Source of the DNA: CAZXDS01 sp964639525
GTDB taxonomy: Bacteria; Bacteroidota; Ignavibacteria; Ignavibacteriales; Melioribacteraceae
Length of the DNA stretch: 15,397 bases
Assembly (NCBI GenBank): GCA_964639525.1
Contig: CAZXDS010000069.1
Span: 1-15,397 of the forward strand
Reading direction: 5' to 3'
In this document: positions 13,026-15,397 of the stretch, in pieces
Position numbering within the stretch: the stretch's first letter is position 1
Layout of the letters: each line of letters starts with the position of its first letter
Program-made: the position numbers and the translations under genes
Notes under the pieces: model-generated
Databases searched by the model: none
What the model was told of the DNA's origin: nothing
What the model saw: the letters and a program-made list of their open reading frames with translations, nothing else

Positions 13026-15056
13026 TTACCTCTTATATTTATTATACCAATCAAAAATTGATTTCCACCAAAACTTAGCATTTTGCGGCTTCTGAACAAA
13101 GTGAGTTTCTTCAGGAAAAAACAGCAGCTTACTGTCAACGTTCATTTTCTGCAATACGGTAAACAACTGAAATGCCTGAGTGTACGGAATGCGAAAATCA
13201 TTTCCACCGTGAACAATTAACATTGGAGTTTTGAAATTTGCGACATAAGTACTTGGCGACCATTTTTTATATAGCTCGGGATTTTGCCACGGAGTTCCGC
13301 CAAATTCCCATTCAACAAACCAAAGCTCTTCGGTTGAGCCGTACATACTTGCAGCATCGTAAACACCGTCGTGGCACAGCAGAGCGTTAAATCTGTCAGT
13401 ATGTCCTTCAATCCAATTTATCATATATCCGCCGTACGAAGCTCCGGCTGCGAATGTATTATTCTTGTCGATAAAACCATATTGCTTTAACGCATTATCA
13501 TAACTGTTCATCAAATCAGTGTAAGCCTTTCCGCCCCAATCTTTTGAAATTTCGTTTGTGAATTTCTGTCCGTAGCCCGTACTTCCGCGTGGATTAACAG
13601 CCACAACAACATAACCCGGCGAAGCAAACATTTGCAAATTCCATCTGTAATGAAAATCGTCTTCCCAATGACCCTGCGGTCCACCGTGTATTAAAAATAT
13701 CAACGGATATTTTTTTGTCGCATCAAAAAACGGAGGCTTAACAAGAATGGATTGAACTTTTGCCCCGTTTGCACCGATGCTCCAAAATGTTTCTATGTCG
13801 TTCATCTCAATTGTGTTCAGTAAATTCAAATTTATGTGTGTGAGCTGCTTAAGAGAAGTTCCGTCTGTCTTAACTGAAAATATTTCGTAAGGCTGAGTTG
13901 AACGCTGCTGCTTAAAATATAACGTTTCGCCATCGTTTGCCAAAAGCAAATTAACATTGACTCGTTTGTTCAGCACAGTATTAACATTTCCATTTTTTAT
14001 GTTCACGTTAAAAATAGAATTATAAATTTCATTTGCCGAAGTAAAGTAAATGCTTTTTGAATCTTTCGCCCAAACAATTTCGCCTATGGAAAGATCTTTA
14101 TTGAGAGGAATGTAGCGGACTGTTTTTGAATCTATTGAATAAATAGCCAATCTCTTTTTGTCAGCTTCAAAACCTGCGTGTTTCATTGATGAGAAAGCAA
14201 TGAATTTCCCGTTTGGAGAATAAACCGGCTGAGTATCGCTGCCGTTGCTTTGGGAAATTTTAACCGCTTCAAAATTTTTGCCGGTGTTTAGTTTTGAAAT
14301 GTCAACAACAAAAATATCGTTGTTTGTGCTTGTCGCAACAACTTTATCGGGATTCATTGTAAAAGCCACTTTGCTGCCGTCATTTGAAAAAGTGTAATCG
14401 TGTCCGCTTCCCAAATCCACCGGGGGAACATCGTGAGGACTGTTTAGAGTTAAATCATAATATTTATTTGAATTTATATATTTTAAGAATAAATGACTTC
14501 TTTTTTCTCCACGCCAATGGTCCCAGTCGCGGAACATAAGCTCTGTTATTACTGTTACTTCTACCGGATTATTTTTCTTTGCAATGTCTTTTTCTTCATT
14601 ACATTTTTGTGTTGAACAATCGGGATAAACATCGGAAATAAATAAGAACTTACTACCGTCGCTTGCCCAAACAAGTCCGCCGGCACCGGAATATAAGTCA
14701 GTAAGTTGAACTTCATTGTTTCCGGTTAAGTCACACATCCAAAATTGTCCGCCGCGGGAAAATGAAATATGTTTGCCGTCCGATGTAAATTTTGGTTGTG
14801 ATTCATTTTTATCAGAGTTTTTCAAAACTCGCAAATTATTTCCATCCGAATCAACTAACCACAAATCAGTCTGCCCTGAATTCTCTTCCATTGAATATTT
14901 TGATTGAGAAAAAGCTATTGTTTTTCCATTTGGAGAAATATCCAACGAGCCGACTCTTTGCATTGCCCACATATCATCAACTGTTATGGAATGTTTTGTT
15001 TGTGCAGTTACTGTAAACTGTAAAAAGATAACAAAAATCGTGATTAAGTATTTCAT
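13026..15056 (-). CDS. Secreted S9 family prolyl-oligopeptidase-type peptidase
   Basis: Serine peptidase of the S9 family (acylaminoacyl-peptidase/dipeptidyl-peptidase-like), 676 residues, expected in the periplasm or envelope. An N-terminal signal peptide is visible (about residues 1-18, cleavage probably after TVTA). Residues about 25-420 form a beta-propeller with PD40/WD40-like blades: repeated phrases such as DISPNGKTIAFS, FTSDGKHISFS and YSPNGKFIAFSS. The alpha/beta-hydrolase domain carries the catalytic triad S540 in GASYGGY, D620 in GGNDFRIPY and H652 in EETHF, plus the HGGPQG oxyanion segment. The start at 15056 is supported by GAGGAA five bases upstream. It is the first gene of a minus-strand operon with YkvA and Nudix. 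Such enzymes trim oligopeptides in protein-degrading bacteria; which residue it prefers is not readable here. Confidence 0.95.
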   Translation of the reverse strand: MKYLITIFVIFLQFTVTAQTKHSITVDDMWAMQRVGSLDISPNGKTIAFSQSKYSMEENSGQTDLWLVDSDGNNLRVLKNSDKNESQPKFTSDGKHISFSRGGQFWMCDLTGNNEVQLTDLYSGAGGLVWASDGSKFLFISDVYPDCSTQKCNEEKDIAKKNNPVEVTVITELMFRDWDHWRGEKRSHLFLKYINSNKYYDLTLNSPHDVPPVDLGSGHDYTFSNDGSKVAFTMNPDKVVATSTNNDIFVVDISKLNTGKNFEAVKISQSNGSDTQPVYSPNGKFIAFSSMKHAGFEADKKRLAIYSIDSKTVRYIPLNKDLSIGEIVWAKDSKSIYFTSANEIYNSIFNVNIKNGNVNTVLNKRVNVNLLLANDGETLYFKQQRSTQPYEIFSVKTDGTSLKQLTHINLNLLNTIEMNDIETFWSIGANGAKVQSILVKPPFFDATKKYPLIFLIHGGPQGHWEDDFHYRWNLQMFASPGYVVVAVNPRGSTGYGQKFTNEISKDWGGKAYTDLMNSYDNALKQYGFIDKNNTFAAGASYGGYMINWIEGHTDRFNALLCHDGVYDAASMYGSTEELWFVEWEFGGTPWQNPELYKKWSPSTYVANFKTPMLIVHGGNDFRIPYTQAFQLFTVLQKMNVDSKLLFFPEETHFVQKPQNAKFWWKSIFDWYNKYKR

Positions 15057-15204
15057 TATTTCCTCATTAATAAAACAAATTATTTTTTATCATTTAATTT
15101 AATAATAATGATTAGCAAATAAAATTGTGAGTAGGATTTTCAGCAATTCAGAGTTAAAATTAAAACTAACGGCAGCAACTATTTACAGCATTAAATAAAA
15201 ATAT

Positions 15205-15268
15205 TTCGGCAGAAGTTCGGCAATAGCCGAATCAGGTTTAAGACTGACCGAATCTGGCTTAAGACTGA
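15205..15268. repeat. Short repeats: direct TTCGGC pair, inverted repeat and 21-bp tandem duplication
   Basis: TTCGGC occurs at 15205-15210 and 15216-15221, a direct repeat of 11-base period. The second copy pairs with GCCGAA at 15226-15231 around an AATA loop, a perfect six-pair hairpin. Next are two abutting 21-base copies (15227-15247 and 15248-15268) of CCGAATCAGG... and CCGAATCTGG..., each ending TTAAGACTGA or a near match, differing at two positions. Confidence 0.75.
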
Positions 15269-15304
15269 TTTTTCCGGTTAATTTTTTCAAAATGAAAATT
15301 GTAG

Positions 15305-15340
15305 AACCGACTTTCTAGTCGGTTTATTTTTTTATTTTTT
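15305..15340 (+). terminator. Intrinsic terminator on the plus strand with no plus-strand gene before it
   Basis: AACCGACT (15305-15312) pairs perfectly with AGTCGGTT (15317-15324) around a TTCT loop, followed by a long T-rich tract on the plus strand. Read on the minus strand the hairpin has no U-tract after it. The nearest upstream plus-strand gene in the window is murI, thousands of bases away, so the signal most likely ends an unannotated plus-strand RNA or an antisense transcript of the S9 region. Confidence 0.75.
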
Positions 15341-15397
15341 TAAAAAGAAACTTTACTGCTGTTTTTCAAAGTTTTTTCTACATTTAACAATGAACAA

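Larger units (their letters stand above)
15057..15397. other. Intergenic region of 341 bases right of the S9 peptidase gene
   Basis: No convincing gene on either strand. From left to right it holds the S9 leader with its ribosome site, an AT-rich stretch, a set of short direct, inverted and tandem repeats (15205-15268), a perfect terminator hairpin (15305-15340) and further AT-rich sequence. An ATG at 15390 near the edge may open a plus-strand gene but only eight bases of it are present. Confidence 0.65.

Noticed and set aside
15390..15397. Start of a plus-strand gene at the right edge
   Set aside because: Only an ATG and five further bases are present, without a Shine-Dalgarno, so nothing supports a gene call.
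1..15397. CRISPR array, tRNA, rRNA, transposase or prophage genes
   Set aside because: None seen on reading through: no regularly spaced repeats, no cloverleaf-like conserved segments and no recognisable integrase, transposase or phage protein.

Overview
This is a low-GC (roughly one third G+C by eye) chromosomal window with fairly compact gene order. The gene set suggests a free-living bacterium of the Bacteroidota/Chlorobiota (FCB) side, possibly Ignavibacteria-like: a SpoIIE-type phosphatase, a secreted S9 peptidase with a short hydrophobic signal, the short QueF form and a tyrosine phenol-lyase/tryptophanase-type lyase. Several genes carry clear Shine-Dalgarno sequences (AAGGTGA, AAGGAG, GAGGAA, AAGAGG), which fits Ignavibacteria better than Bacteroidia. 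The placement is an inference from gene content, not from a marker gene.

Layout. The left edge (1-747) is the C-terminal catalytic half of a SpoIIE/RsbU-type PP2C phosphatase. A 327-base gap follows that holds a palindromic element. Next come a Ca2+/Na+ antiporter (1075-2004) and a six-helix membrane protein of unknown role (2139-2690). A class V PLP enzyme (3901-2771) lies on the minus strand and meets the membrane protein end to end. Divergent from it, on the plus strand, are queC and queF (4078-5146), which make and reduce preQ0 on the way to queuosine, and then a C-C/beta-lyase (5228-6622) whose active-site residues match tyrosine phenol-lyase rather than tryptophanase. That gene ends at a strong intrinsic terminator. 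A glnD-like PII uridylyltransferase begins three bases after the terminator U-tract and is followed 8 bases later by murI, which probably starts at TTG.

The right half is on the minus strand. A solitary adenine-N6 DNA methyltransferase with an N-terminal MerR/excisionase-like helix-turn-helix (12033-10102) has no visible nuclease partner, is especially AT-rich, and has a promoter-like motif and an inverted repeat in front of its start. Beyond it lies a tight three-gene operon read leftward: a secreted S9 peptidase (15056-13026), a YkvA/DUF1232 protein (13020-12664) and an ADP-ribose pyrophosphatase-type Nudix hydrolase (12671-12135). The last 341 bases contain no gene but hold a short tandem repeat, an inverted repeat and a perfect plus-strand terminator with no plus-strand gene in front of it.

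Most of the window is ordinary housekeeping and catabolism. The parts most worth following are the helix-turn-helix/methyltransferase fusion with its possible operator, the tiny ORF lying inside the terminator hairpin just before glnD, and the orphan terminator with repeats near the right end. No CRISPR array, tRNA, rRNA or insertion sequence was seen.
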